Part shown: piece by piece, positions 9,485 to 20,891 of the stretch | Layout of the letters: the number at the start of each line of letters is the position of its first letter | Numbering within the stretch: position 1 is the first letter of the stretch | Assembly (NCBI GenBank): GCA_002102555.1 | Contig: MCFL01000201.1 | Span: 1 to 43,764 of the forward strand | Reading direction: 5' to 3' | From: Catenaria anguillulae PL171 | Taxonomy: Eukaryota > Blastocladiomycota > Blastocladiomycetes > Blastocladiales > Catenariaceae | DNA length: 43,764 bases | The notes under the pieces: generated by a model | Told to the model about the DNA's origin: nothing | Database searches by the model: none | The model's input: the letters and a program-made list of their open reading frames with translations, nothing else | Position numbers and translations under genes: made by a program

Positions 9485-12239
9485 ATGATTGACTCGCCCG
9501 CCTTTTCAGCTTCAGTAATCGGCCCAGCTCCTGCTAGCACCGGCCCAAACACTGCATCGACCATGCACGCTCTTAACACCAAACTTGGCATGGTCACTGC
9601 ATCCGCGGCGCGGTGCACTCCATACTCTCAACTCTCTGCAACACTCCTCTCCCCCGACAGCCACCTCAATGGTCATAAGCCGGCAAAGCTCAAGTACTCA
9701 ATTCACTCATACTCGTCTGCCGCACCGGCGTACCCGCCACAGCACATACTCGTCAACAACCCAACGGATCAAGCATCGCGTTGGACCTCAGTTGCATCGG
9801 ACCAGTCACAATTTCTCACTCTTGCGCTTCAGCAACCCGCGATTCTAACTCATTTGCTTTTTGGCAAGTTTCACAAGCCGCACGTCTGCAACTTGAAAGA
9901 ATTCCGGGTCTTCGCGGGCATGTCGCCCGACGCCGACAAGATGATTGAAGTCTTTCACGGTGGCCTTGAAAACACGTCTGACATGGAGCACGTTGCACTG
10001 CGTCACCGGACCCCGGGCACAGGTGTTGCCTTTCCCGTCCAGTATGTCCGGATCGTTCCGCACGCGAGTTTCCAGCGCGAGTTTCCCTACTCAATCTGGT
10101 ACCTTGAAATGCACGGCGTGGCCAACACCGAGGTCGTGGATGCGTCCTTGCGCCAGCTGAATCAGTACAAGGAGCAAGAAACCATTCGGGCAGTCCTCAA
10201 GTACTTTCGGCAGCGCAACTTTGCGCGGGCGTTTGCCGCACTTTCGCAAGATGCAGGAGCAGCTTTCGGTGGCGGCCCCGGGCATGCTGGATTTGGTGCC
10301 GTGCTGGAGGACCCGTTATTGTCGCAGCTGCACGAGCGAGTCGTTGTCGCGCGTGATTACAGTGGCGCAGAGCAAATGATTCGAGGTGCGGCGGCGCAGG
10401 GCATGTTGGACGAGTTTGTGGCCAGCGCGCCATGGGCGCCCGTTTGGTCCCCACTCTCGCCCCTCGGTGGTGGCAGCGGGATTGTTGGAGAACAACAACG
10501 CCCCGGTCCGAGGGGTGGCCACCAGATGTTTATGGATTCAGAGCGCGGGATCGTTTATCTTTACGGCGGGTGGGATGGAAGCCGCGACTTGGGCGATTTG
10601 TGGGCGTATTCGTGGCGGGAAACGTGTGGAGTTTGATTAGTTCAAACACGCAAATGAATGGCGGGCCGAGCCCACGGTCGTGCCACAAGGTGTGCGTCGA
10701 TTCGCAAGGAAGGTGTGCATACGTTCTTGGAAGGTACGTGGACCCGACGGCAAATGGGCAACAATTGGATGACAAGGGAGCGGCCGAGGCAGGTCTTGCG
10801 TCCGACTTTTGGCGCTTGGATCTCAACACGCTCGATTGGCGGCGATTGTCGAGCAATACCGCCAATGAAGGTGGCCCAAGCTTGGTGTACGACCATCAAA
10901 TGGCCATGGACAGCGAGCGCGGGATTGTGTATGTGTTTGGCGGGAGGGTCGTCACCCATGACGTGTCGGTCACTTTGTATGCGGGCATGTACGCATATCA
11001 CACAAGGGAGGGACGATGGGAGCTTTGCAAGTGCGTCCTGACTCCCTATGAGTAGTTGCAATCTCCTCCGTGCTGACCGACTCGTCGTCCACCTCCAGGA
11101 ACGACTCGTCTGCTCAGGAACTCAAACCTCGGGTTTCCCATGCCATGATCTTCCACCCACCAACGCGTCAGTTGCTCATACTCGGTGGTCAACGCACGTC
11201 CAAGGAAACATTCAATCACTTTCTTGCCTACGACACTGTCCGTGGAAGGATCGCCAAGCTGCCCTCGTCTGGCGCACCCGACACTGGTCTCACGCAGCGC
11301 GCTGTGTACGATCCAATCTCCAATTCGGTGCTTATCCTTTCCAATGTTGTTCAACGCCCCGCGTCCCACACGGCCGCCTCCGGTGCCGCGACAGCAACCA
11401 ACCACGGCGGTGTGGGCATATCACTTTCGGCGGCCGCCGTCGCTGCCGTATCAGGGATCATTTCTCCAACAACCGCCTCGGCCTTCAGCAACCTGGTGAG
11501 CCCAATTCCAAATCATCCGTCATCCACCTCGCCAACAAGGCACTCGGCGCCATCGCCAACCTCTCCTCATGGTCCCATGAGCCCAAGCGGCGGTGCCAGT
11601 GCTTCAGGGGCCGCGGCCGCAACGGGCACCACACCGGCACTTTGGGTCTACAAGTTGTCGGAAGGCACATGGCACAAGGTTCCCATCCCATTGCGCGGAA
11701 CCAACGTTGACCCACGGCCGCGGTTTGCACATCCCATGATCTACGACCCAATCACCCAGCGCGTCTTTCTCTTTGGCGGCAATCCAGACATTCGCGAGGC
11801 CGCATCCGCTCGCCTGGACGACTTTTGGGAACTGCGGCTACATAGGCCAAGCGTCGAGGATGTCGTTCGGGAATGCTCATTCATGTTGCGAAGGCAGCAG
11901 TTTTTGAGCTTGGCCAACCAAGGCACGGATCCGATTCGTGCACTACAGTACTTGCAAACAGAGGTGGCCGGCGTCGTGGATCATTCTCGGCCGGAAGAGG
12001 TGCAGGCACTTGCCGGACTGTCAATGCGCTTGTTCATGAGTCCTTCGTCACCAACACCAATGCCGCGGTCGTCGTCGCAAGACATGATGATGGTGGAGGA
12101 TGGCCAGCAACCTCACGTGGATCAAGGCGAGGATGGGTTTGAAGCCAGGTCGGCACTGTACGATCGGTTGGCGGGGTTCTTCCCCAAGGGCATGAAGCAG
12201 CCCGAGGGAAGTTTGACGGATTATGTTCCTTTTGTTTGA
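9485..12239 (+). CDS. MKLN1: Muskelin
   Basis: Kelch-repeat protein of the CTLH/GID-type ubiquitin ligase in animals. The order is the complete muskelin order: N-terminal discoidin-like domain (YSIHSYSS, HILVNNPTDQASRW, HVCNLKEFRVFAGM), LisH (NQYKEQETIRAVLKYFRQRNF), CTLH (to about GAAAQGMLDEFV), kelch repeats (GGHQMFMDSERGIVYLYGGW, SCHKVCVDSQGR, DHQMAMDSERGIVYVFGG, FLFGGNPDI) and the muskelin C-terminus (DPIRALQYLQTEV, VVDHS). The chosen start is ATG 9485-9487; later in-frame ATGs exist. Intron 11031-11098 is GTGCGT...CCAG. Near 10617-10622 the frame slips: one A is missing (GAAACG where GAAAACG would give RENVW). With that base the product is 895 residues, against about 735 in human. The excess is mostly an Ala/Ser/Pro insert at 11380-11640. 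Confidence 0.93.
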
Positions 12240-12661
12240 TAGACTGAAAGAAGTTGGTGGGAAAGAGGAACTTGACAAGTTTGGACCAAGCTTTGTTCCT
12301 TTGTCCCAACCGCCCTCCTTTTACTCTCTGCCGTTCCAACCACTCTTTGGTACATACGGTTCTTGTTTTTGACATAATTCCCATGGATGCCCTTTGTTTT
12401 GTTGCCTGTGTTTTATATTACTTGCCTGTCGTCCCTCTCACCCACTCTCGGCCCTCTCGGCCATCTCCCTCCTTTGACCGTTTTCTTCACCACTTGGACT
12501 CGATTTCTTACATTTTTACCATACATACTATGTAGCGTCCCCCAGCATTCGTGGCATCGTTGTTGCGGTGGGGCTCGGTGGAAGATGGTGAAGGATTCAA
12601 CGCACACCAAGCCGTCGGACTTGGGGGCAACGCACACGCGAAATTGACGTGAAGAAGATGG
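12240..12661. other. Intergenic, muskelin to delta-tubulin
   Basis: A pyrimidine-rich stretch (12290-12530) lies downstream of the muskelin stop and probably contains its 3' untranslated region and the delta-tubulin promoter. No gene or repeat is visible. Confidence 0.4.
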
Positions 12662-14684
12662 ATGAAGACATGTGCTCTTCCTTTCTCTACTCAAAGCAAT
12701 GCGATGCTCCAAACCTCCAAACACGATCCTACCCGCACCTCGGGTCGGCGGCACTCCTCGATAGCGGCGCCGCCCCAACGCCTCACACTGACCACTGATC
12801 GCCAAGATGCATGTCTCCGACAGCGCTCCATCTCAGCGCCTGGACCCGCCCCTACGGACGCCACGAAGTCTCCTGTCATTGTGATTGCGATTGGGCAGTG
12901 TGGAGTCACAGTGGCACACAACTTTTTTGCGCAGTTCGGCACTCAGCCTCATCTGTACCCTGCATTCTTTGCTCAAGTCCAGCCGTCAAACCCTTCAGCA
13001 GGGCCATCCCAGGCGAGTGCTTCTTCCATACAACTACGACCAGAAAAAGTCTCTTCTGGCTCCTCCACCGTCAAAGATAATCCGACAACTGCATCACGGC
13101 CATTCAATTCTCTGACTCCATCCGAGCGCGATGCACGTATCCGCCGAACCTTATCTGTCATGCTCCCGACCCTTACATCGCCCTCGACCAGTTTTCGGCA
13201 CTCAAGCCCACCACCCAGCGCCTCTGCTCAATACATTCCACGCGCCATTCTCCTTGACACGGAACCCAAAGTCATTTCACATGTTGTCTCGATAGGCGGG
13301 CCGCGGCCGTCTCCTAAACTGCCGCGCGCCTGGCGATACCATCCGAAATGTGCCCATTGGCGCGCCGCAGGTGCTGCAAATAATTGGGCATATGGATACT
13401 TTGTTCACGGTCAAGATATGTGGCAGACGATTGTGAGGGGCGTCCGAGCACAGGTCAAGCTGGCGGAAGAGAGCAACCCGAATCAAAAGGCGGTGTTTTT
13501 GGTGCTGCACTCGGTTGCAGGAGGGACAGGGAGCGGCGTCGGTATGTCAAGCGATTTACTTTCGCGTTCTGCGCTATTGCCCTCATCCAACCACGAGCAT
13601 GTGCGGTCGGGGGGATCTTTGGTAGGGACCTATATCACGGAGCAGCTACGACGCGAATACCCAGCATCCATGATTGTGAACCAAGTCGTGTGGCCATTCT
13701 CAAGTGGAGAGGTTATTGTGCAGCACTACAATGTCATTCTCACTCTGTCGCGTCTACAAAAGGTTCGCCATGCCGCAGTCTCCTCCATGCTACTTGCTCA
13801 CAGAGCTGACCGCTTCTCACAACATGTTGCAGGTTTCCAACCTTACCCTCATTCTCTTCAACGACCATCTCCACCAAATCTGTACCTCTCGCCTCGCCTT
13901 ACCATCACCTGGATTCGACGACCTAAACCCTCTCATTTCTCACACTCTCAAGCAAATCTTGACGACTGTCTCACTCCACGACCTCGCTGCATCGCTGAGA
14001 CCCTCGTTTCTGCCTCCATTTGCGCTCGTGTATCACGTCCCACAAGTCCCACGCGCCGCCATCGAATTCACGTCTGTCACTTGGCACGGCTTGCTGAAGC
14101 CACTCAAGCAAATGGTGGTTACACACAGCCCGATTGACGAGCGGCTCGAGTGGCGAACAAGGCCGCAGAGCGACGCCGGAAGCATTGTCGAGACAATGGT
14201 CGTTGTTTTAAAGGGCAAGGGTTCCAAAGAAACAAAGGTTCAATTGCTTGCGGTTGGCAAGGGTGGATTGAATGAGGCGGACTTGTTTGTGGGCAAGCGG
14301 CGAGTTGTGGTTAGATCAGATGGCAGGGATTCTGGGGTGCTGGGAATCGACAAGTGGGCGGCTGTCGTGTGGTTCGTGTTTCCTTTTGCTCTTTGGCCCA
14401 TACGAACGTGACTGATGCTGCACAATTGCAAATTGCAGTACATCAACCGCATTTCGGGACCATCTTGCCGTGTCGTTGAAATCTGTCGTCAAGATGCACA
14501 CATGCGGCGCATACAGCCACCAGTATGTCAAGTACGGGCTGAGTAACGAGGATATGGAGAAGGCAATTGCCCATTGTTACCAGAGTGCGTCCCAATTCCA
14601 TCTTGGCTCTATCGATTTGATTGCTCGCTCACCCGTTCGAGTCTAGCAGTGCTATCTGCATACCGGACCGCGAAAGGCGGTTGA
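12662..14684 (+). CDS. TUBD1: Delta-tubulin
   Basis: Tubulin-superfamily GTPase needed for triplet microtubules of basal bodies. Diagnostic sequence: IGQCG near the N-terminus, RAILLDTEPKVISHV, NNWAYGYFVHG, the GTP loop GGTGSG, and VVWPFSSGEVIVQHYNVILT, which closely follows the delta-tubulin pattern (WPYGTGEVIVQNYNSILT) rather than alpha, beta or gamma. Exons: 12662-13541, 13626-13762, 13833-14371, 14439-14584, 14647-14684. Donors are GTATGT, GTTCGC, GTTCGT and GTGCGT. The last small exon gives VLSAYRTAKGG, matching the family's C-terminal end. The product is 579 residues (human about 453). The excess is a 70-residue N-terminal extension before IGQCG and a Ser/Thr/Pro-rich insert after it. 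The true start may be ATG 12704 or lie in an upstream exon. Confidence 0.92.
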
Positions 14685-14811
14685 CACGCGAGGATTCTGG
14701 CCCATGTTTCCCTGGTCCCATTCGCTCCGACTACATGCTTACACACGATACCCCACTGTATTGCTTGCTGCGACGTCTATTTTGAACAAATGTCAATGCA
14801 TCAACATCACA

Positions 14812-17800
14812 TCACGACATCAATTGTAATCCACCCGTCTCAACAAACTGCGCCAGTTCAGGATAATCCTTCAACATGGCCTGCGGCACCATGTTCAACA
14901 GCATCACAAGCACCACCGCCTCATGCCTTAACTTGCGAACCCCAAACACGATGAGGGCGACGAACGAGGTCACTGAGGTCATAAGAACCAAAATGAAGTT
15001 GAGCACAATCCAGTTTCTCGCCTCGCGCTTGGTATCCACGATGTGTGCAGACAAGGCCACATCCAGCTGGTTGTGTCGCTGACGCAAATCGTCAACCAGT
15101 GCCTGGAGTAGTCGCCACCCTTGCATCGCCTCTGAAGACGATCGGAACATCTGACGCGCGTTGGCGTCCAAAAAGAAACTCGTGAGCTCACGGGCTTGGT
15201 CCAACATTCGCGAAAACTCCGTGTTGAGTGGAACAGATGCAGTTTCCTTGGTAAAGCCGACGTCGTTTGCATAGCGAATACTGGCGCAGGACGGATCTGG
15301 TCGAGTCGAGGTACAGTCCCGAGGGAGAATTGTCAGGCTGGGGATCGTGGCTGAGAGGACAGGGTCTTCCATGAGCGCATCGTGTAGCTCTTCTGCTTCT
15401 TGAATATACGTGCGCACGTTTTGGAGGATTTTAGCTGAGAACAAGACGGGCGACGGGGCTTGGGTTAGCGCCAGTTGTCTTTCGAAGGTGGCCGGAAATG
15501 GCTGACAAGCGTACCGGAAGGAATGGACCAGTCAGGCGAGGCAAACTCTCGAGCAGCACAAACAATTCCGTTCAAGAAGTAACGGCGGTCCGCAGATTTC
15601 ACCAGCAGATCCGTATCCCCATCTACGGCAAACAGCGCGCTATCATAGTCGTCGAGACATTGGCGGTCAGGACTGGGCAATTCAACTTGTAAAGCGGGCG
15701 CAGAAGTGAAAAAGATACGTACCTCAGAGTATAAGAAAAGAGAGCCAAGACACAAGTGCAGATCCCAGTAAATGCCAGCGCCAGCCAAATGTAGTACTTG
15801 GTGACCCGGCGCCGCTTGCTTGGAATCCCTGATCGGCTACTCTGGCCACCCGTTGCGTTTTCCACACTACTTCCAGTAGGTACCGAGTCGTCCCCGTCAT
15901 TGTTGCTGGTGTCCGCAGTTGTTGCCCCAAGATCAGCTTCGTCCAGCTCGTCATTTTGAGTGATTTCCCTGTTCAATCATTCCGGTTGAAGAAAGCTTAG
16001 TCATGGGCCAGCAATCGCTCCTTGACCAAGAATAGCATACCGGAAACTTTCCAGCTCTTCTTCAATGTCCACCAACAAGTTTGCTGCTGTTCGCTTTGGA
16101 AATGCCACCATTAATCCATGGACCTTAGACTCTTGCCTAAAGTACTGTCGAAAGATTGCAAGAAAAACGACTACGCCAAGGATGCCGAGCAATGCGAGCG
16201 AAACGGCCATGATGACCGAGACCATGATAGTCACTTGCTGCGCCATTTCAGCGTGAACTTGAAGACCAATGGATGGTAGCAATCGCATCCCGTCGTAAAT
16301 CTCGAAAAAGTTGTCGGCGATAAAGCGCAGCGAACTGATGTTGGCGAAATGTTGTGAAGAAAGGACGCCAAATTCGGAAAGCCCAAGGACGAGGGACCCA
16401 GTTTGAGCAATTGTGTTGGCCAACTCGACGGGGGTGACGGTAGCGGGAATAAAGTCAACTCGCGTAACATTCACATTGATCCGATGGAACAACTTGATGT
16501 GCGGTAGGCGCTCGTGGTACATGGCATCAATTGGATTGATGATGGGCAGCAGATCCTTGACCAACTCTGCATGGCGGTCAGCAAGCTGCTTCCGGCCTTG
16601 GTCGAATTCGTCTCGATTTTGGAGCAGGTTCCCATAGAGCATTTGCCTCATGCCTTCCACAATGCTAAGCACATTCCTTCGTGCGTCTCGGGTAGCAGCG
16701 AATTCGACGGCGAGTTTGGCTTCCGACGCGGACGTGAAGTTCATGCAAAGGACAAAGCCCGTCACAATTGCTGTGAGGAACAGAAACACGCAAACCCCGA
16801 CCCACCAAGCACCCTTGAGCGGTCGCGTGAGCCGTTCAAGCATGACTCGGCGCATTTGAACGCGATGGCGCTGGGTGCGAGACGTGGTGCTTGAGCCAGA
16901 CGTTTGGGAGCCGTGCTGCGAAGGGCTCCGCTGTAACGGTTGAGAAGACCTTCCAAAGGCAATTTTCGCATGGGGTTTGGGGTCGTCGCTAGGTATGTGA
17001 GTTGAGCCTGCTGGGTCGTAATCGTCGGACGCAAACAGGGCGGCAGTTGGATCGGAATCGACCACAACCTGGCCTTGCCGGTGAAATTGAACGGTGTTGC
17101 TGATGTTGAGACTATTGGTTGAGTGAGAAGAAGGATCCATCATGTCGCCATCTCCGTCGCCTTTCCTCATTTCGGCTGCTTCCAAATCATCAGCCAAATC
17201 GAGTAACGCCTGTGCTCGGATGCTGTCGGCCTCCACTACAATAGGAAATTGGTGAGGGTCAGCCTATGAAATGAACCATGAGGCGACCATGGAATAACAA
17301 ACCGATTGCAATGAACTGGGCAAACATCCTGAGCGTTTGCTTGTCCCGATTCCTGGCAAGTAGCAAGTTGTAACACTTTGCTGCCGCGCGTTGATGGAAT
17401 GCAAGCTTGGATGTCAACAAAGCCAGTCGGCCAGCTCCAGCACCTGTCCGCACGCTTTCCCACACGTCTCGCACTGCCGTTAGCGCGCGCAAATGGTGAT
17501 ACTTGACTTCCCGCTGCAGTGAATCTTGGGCGACGCGGTCCAGTACGTGCGTTTGACCATCGCGCATGGTTCTCTCCCGCACAAAGGCCAACCATTTGAC
17601 ATCCAGGGGGACATTGTTGCGCGATTGTTCGAGCTCCTTCATGAGCTGGTCCGCGATCTTCTCACCCTCGGCTCCATAATAGGCCGACATGTACGTTGCG
17701 GCCAACAGATGCAACAGTGGATCTCCCGGGAACTCGTACAGGCCTCGCTCGAGAAGCTGCAATCCAATGGCAATCTGCTTCTTGGTCGGGTTTTCGCGAA

Positions 17801-20616
17801 TGAACCGGATGCACAACTCCACCTCCAGCGGGTTGTCAAACACATTGATGCGACGTGGCGGCCGACGTTCCTTGACTAAATTGAGTGCATCTGTGCTTGT
17901 ACCGCGCATGACGGATGTGATGATGTCCTCTGTCTCCTGTGGGCTTGGCAGCGCGAGCATCGACTTGAGACGCTGGCTTGCCTTGTGACTTGTTGGTTGT
18001 GAGCGCACTGGGAGTCGAGCATGAGTTGAGAGTCCAAAATTCGCGGCATGGTCGCAGTCAGTATGGCTGCAGACTTGACGGAATCCCATCACGGCGATTT
18101 GGTTGTGCAATTACATCAGTGTCAGGTGGGCCACTGCCAAGCGAATCAGTTGATGGCGTGTCGAGGGTCATCTTGAGTGGTGACCCCCGTCCACCTCGAC
18201 TCGTGGTTCGTCGAGGCATGTGCGGGGATCGAGTCGGCAGTTGAGCGACTGGCGAAGATGGTGCTGGTGGCGAAGACGGGGAGCGAGCACCGGCCGCTTG
18301 CGCTTGGGAGAGCGACATCTCGCTCAGCTTCATCAAGCGCTCGGTTTCTGCGGCCTCGTCCTTGAGAATCCGGTGCCAGTACCGAATTTTGAGCTTAAGA
18401 AACTTGCGAGCGTAATAACCGGCTTGGAACACTCCCGCGACGAATCCAACAATGGATGCAGGAACCATGACAATCCACCAACCATTCGTGTCGTAGCCGA
18501 CCAATGCTCGGATAAAGATGCTTGCCACCATGGTAGCCGAGGTTGACAAACACATTGCCTGCAAGGCAGAGTTCAACTTGACGGGTCAGTCTCACGGCGG
18601 TGGACTGTTATCTTCTACAACCGAGATGTAGAGCAAGCGTACAGATCGGAACGCGGTCATTGAATTAAGATAATATGGCTGGGTGTGTGCAAGATGATTG
18701 GCGAGGTACGCGAGAGTGATTGCAGCCACAGCCTGGAAAGCAAGGCAGGGAAACAGGCAGCCGTCAATTCAATGCGCGCATGCGTCAACCTCACTGCAAA
18801 GGAGGGAAAGTGATAAATGTACCATGAACGCGTAATGAAATGCATCGGTGGCCTTGTATGCCAAGACGTCAAACAGGACGAGGACCAGTCGGAGAAACAC
18901 ATCAATCGTGTCCGCGCGCGAATGAGCTTTGGCCACTGGGGATGGTGACGTTGGAGAAGTGTCGACAAACTGAGGACACAATAAGCGCGCAAGTATGAGT
19001 ACATCGAGTATGAGTCGTTTGCATTCAGAAAGGATGCTTTGTCCGCACCAGAGTGACCGCGATCATGAGGAGAGGGACAAATGCAATGAGCCCCAGGATG
19101 TTGAGAATGAAGAGACCCAAGTGCGGTCCAGAGAAGCATTGCACATAAAACTTCTTCATCTTACCATCCGAAGAGCAATGTAACCCCATCATCAGAAAGG
19201 TTGCAATGGGAATGCTCAGCGCCGTCATGATGAGCGCCGTGAGAATTCGGAGCAAGCGGAGCGCGAAAATTGGGACTTTGGCTTGTCGATGCATGAGAGT
19301 GAGGACCCCAGCAATGAGAGCAATGACGCCAAAGACGAGCAGGAGCGAGATGATGTTTGCGACCGCGAATGCTTGGTAGTCCGGTACTGCAAAGGGGTTG
19401 AAGGTGAGAAACATATCGTTTGGCACAATGCCGGGCAAGAAAAAAAAAAAAAAAAAAAAAAAAAAGTACCAGCCCGCAGAGGATCAAGCACAGTACCTAA
19501 CCAGTCGGGCAGATCCTTGTGAAGGTATGCCGAGTAGGGAAATGAGAGCCATTGTATATCCTCAATCAACTGTGATGGACTCGCGTGCCATGTCAGCCCA
19601 CAGTTACGGAAACCAAAAATGAGAGGACGTACAATGAAAATCCAGGTCAATTTCGGCGGCATGTCGTTTTCCTTCGTAATGAGGTATGCCAAAGAAAACA
19701 AGACATCCTCGAGCCTCGACGTCTTGAGCAATGCCTTGAGATCCACATTCCGCTGACCTTGCCCCTGATTCAATCCGATCTGTCCACTTTGTTGATGATC
19801 TTGGCTTGGAGCTCGAGCACTAGGAAGGATTGAATCGTGAGCCCCTGACGCATTGCCGTTGACCACCTTATCCGCAAGCAGACTCGCGTTTCGAATCAAT
19901 CCCGTCCCAACATTGGTTCCATCATTTGAATCAGGAGGGGAGCCTTGAAGTGCCGCGGACAGCCGTCGTGACGGTCGAGCTGGGCCGTGGCTGAACATAT
20001 TATGTCCACTTGATGCCTTCGGGAATGAGGAGCAGGCGAGTGGAGTGTGTGCGTCGATGCCACGGTCACGATTCACCGCCTCGCAAAGTTGTTGAGCAAA
20101 TGCGGAGTAATCAGAGTTTGGGTCGAGAGGACGCTGATGCGGATATTCTTTAATGTTTGCGCAGAGTCAGTTGTTGATAGTGCTCATGGATCGGTTGCGG
20201 ACGAAGGACGGGCGAATCTGACGACTGGCAACGCAAAACTCACGCGTCAGGATGCGGACACTTTACCAATTTTCTGTGTAGAAGGGCACTGTTGCTTCCA
20301 CAGCAATACAGGTAAATGTGCATCCATCAAGGCCGGATACGATCCGAGTCCAGTCCTGAGTCCTCAGATCGATTTTGTCATGAGGTTCAACGTAGCTGGA
20401 TTCCCGGTCAGACTTGATGCCGCGTCGCCAGACGGACGGATGATTTTGGCTGAGCGTGGGTAAATTGCCCATCAAGGCCCAAGTTTTTCCGAAGACCCAG
20501 ACCCGACCAGCACTAGTATTGGATTCGGCCCGTCATTCATCATGATTCAAGATGTATTGGTATACTTACGTAAACTCTTCCTCGACCAAATCCCCTTTCT
20601 CGCTGTTTGGCTCCAT
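14812..20616 (-). CDS. TmcB/TmcC-like membrane sensor protein (multi-exon)
   Basis: A large polytopic protein resembling the tiny macrocysts B/C family. Order: Ser/Gln-rich N-terminus; LEDVLFSLAYLITKE; about seven helices (19386-18450); a helical TPR-like region (18000-17303, with ATYMSAYYGAEGEKIADQL); then two copies of [TM, about 150-200 extracellular residues, TM, short cytoplasmic motif], ending after DYPELAQFVETGG at TGA 14812-14814. Resolved introns: 19387-19496, 18970-19048, 18733-18822, 18559-18642, 17236-17302, 15969-16040, 15673-15722 and 15435-15514. The junction near 18060-18125 and the 5' end are not settled. ATG 19998 is in the open exon. A GTAAGT donor at 20569 suggests a first exon at 20616-20570 (MEPNSEKGDLVEEEF). 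No kinase or cyclase domain follows the sensor modules. Family assignment is from recall of the pattern. Confidence 0.7.
19440..19465. repeat. 26-base A run inside an intron
   Basis: On the minus strand this is a 26-T tract within intron 19387-19496 of the TmcB/TmcC-like gene, about 55 nt upstream of the acceptor TTTGCAG. It may act as an unusually long polypyrimidine tract. It is also a place where length errors are likely. Confidence 0.9.
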
Positions 20617-20891
20617 CTGCTCCAATGCTGTGCATTTCCCCGCCGCGGTTGTTCTCGTTGGTGCAGACATTTACCATCCAAACAGGTCGCTGCGATAGTT
20701 GCGAGCTCAACGCGTGAAAAGGAAAAGCGTCGCAGTCCAGAGGCTTAACATGACCATCAATATATAAATCCTGGCCGTGGCCGTCTCCGTCCGCCAAGAT
20801 CCATCATCGACTCCCAGTCACGGAAAACAGGACTGAGATGTCCGACACGCCCATGAATCATCACATCATCATCCCACATTGACTGACAACC
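20617..20891. promoter_or_regulatory. Divergent promoter region with TATA-like box at 20760
   Basis: About 275 nt separate the proposed start of the TmcB/TmcC-like gene (-) from the P450 start (+). TATATAAAT at 20760-20768 is a good TATA-box candidate on the plus strand, about 125 nt before the P450 ATG. The assignment rests on the motif and its position only. Confidence 0.45.

Noticed and set aside
14620-14646. tRNA B-box-like CGTTCGAGTC
   Set aside because: It lies in a delta-tubulin intron. No A box or cloverleaf stems could be found around it.
19440-19465. Poly(A) run as the tail of a retroposed copy
   Set aside because: It lies inside an intron with continuous coding on both sides and shows no target-site duplication or inserted sequence.
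20047-20463. Plus-strand ORF of 138 codons
   Set aside because: It is antisense to the 5' part of the TmcB/TmcC-like gene and has no recognisable composition or motif.
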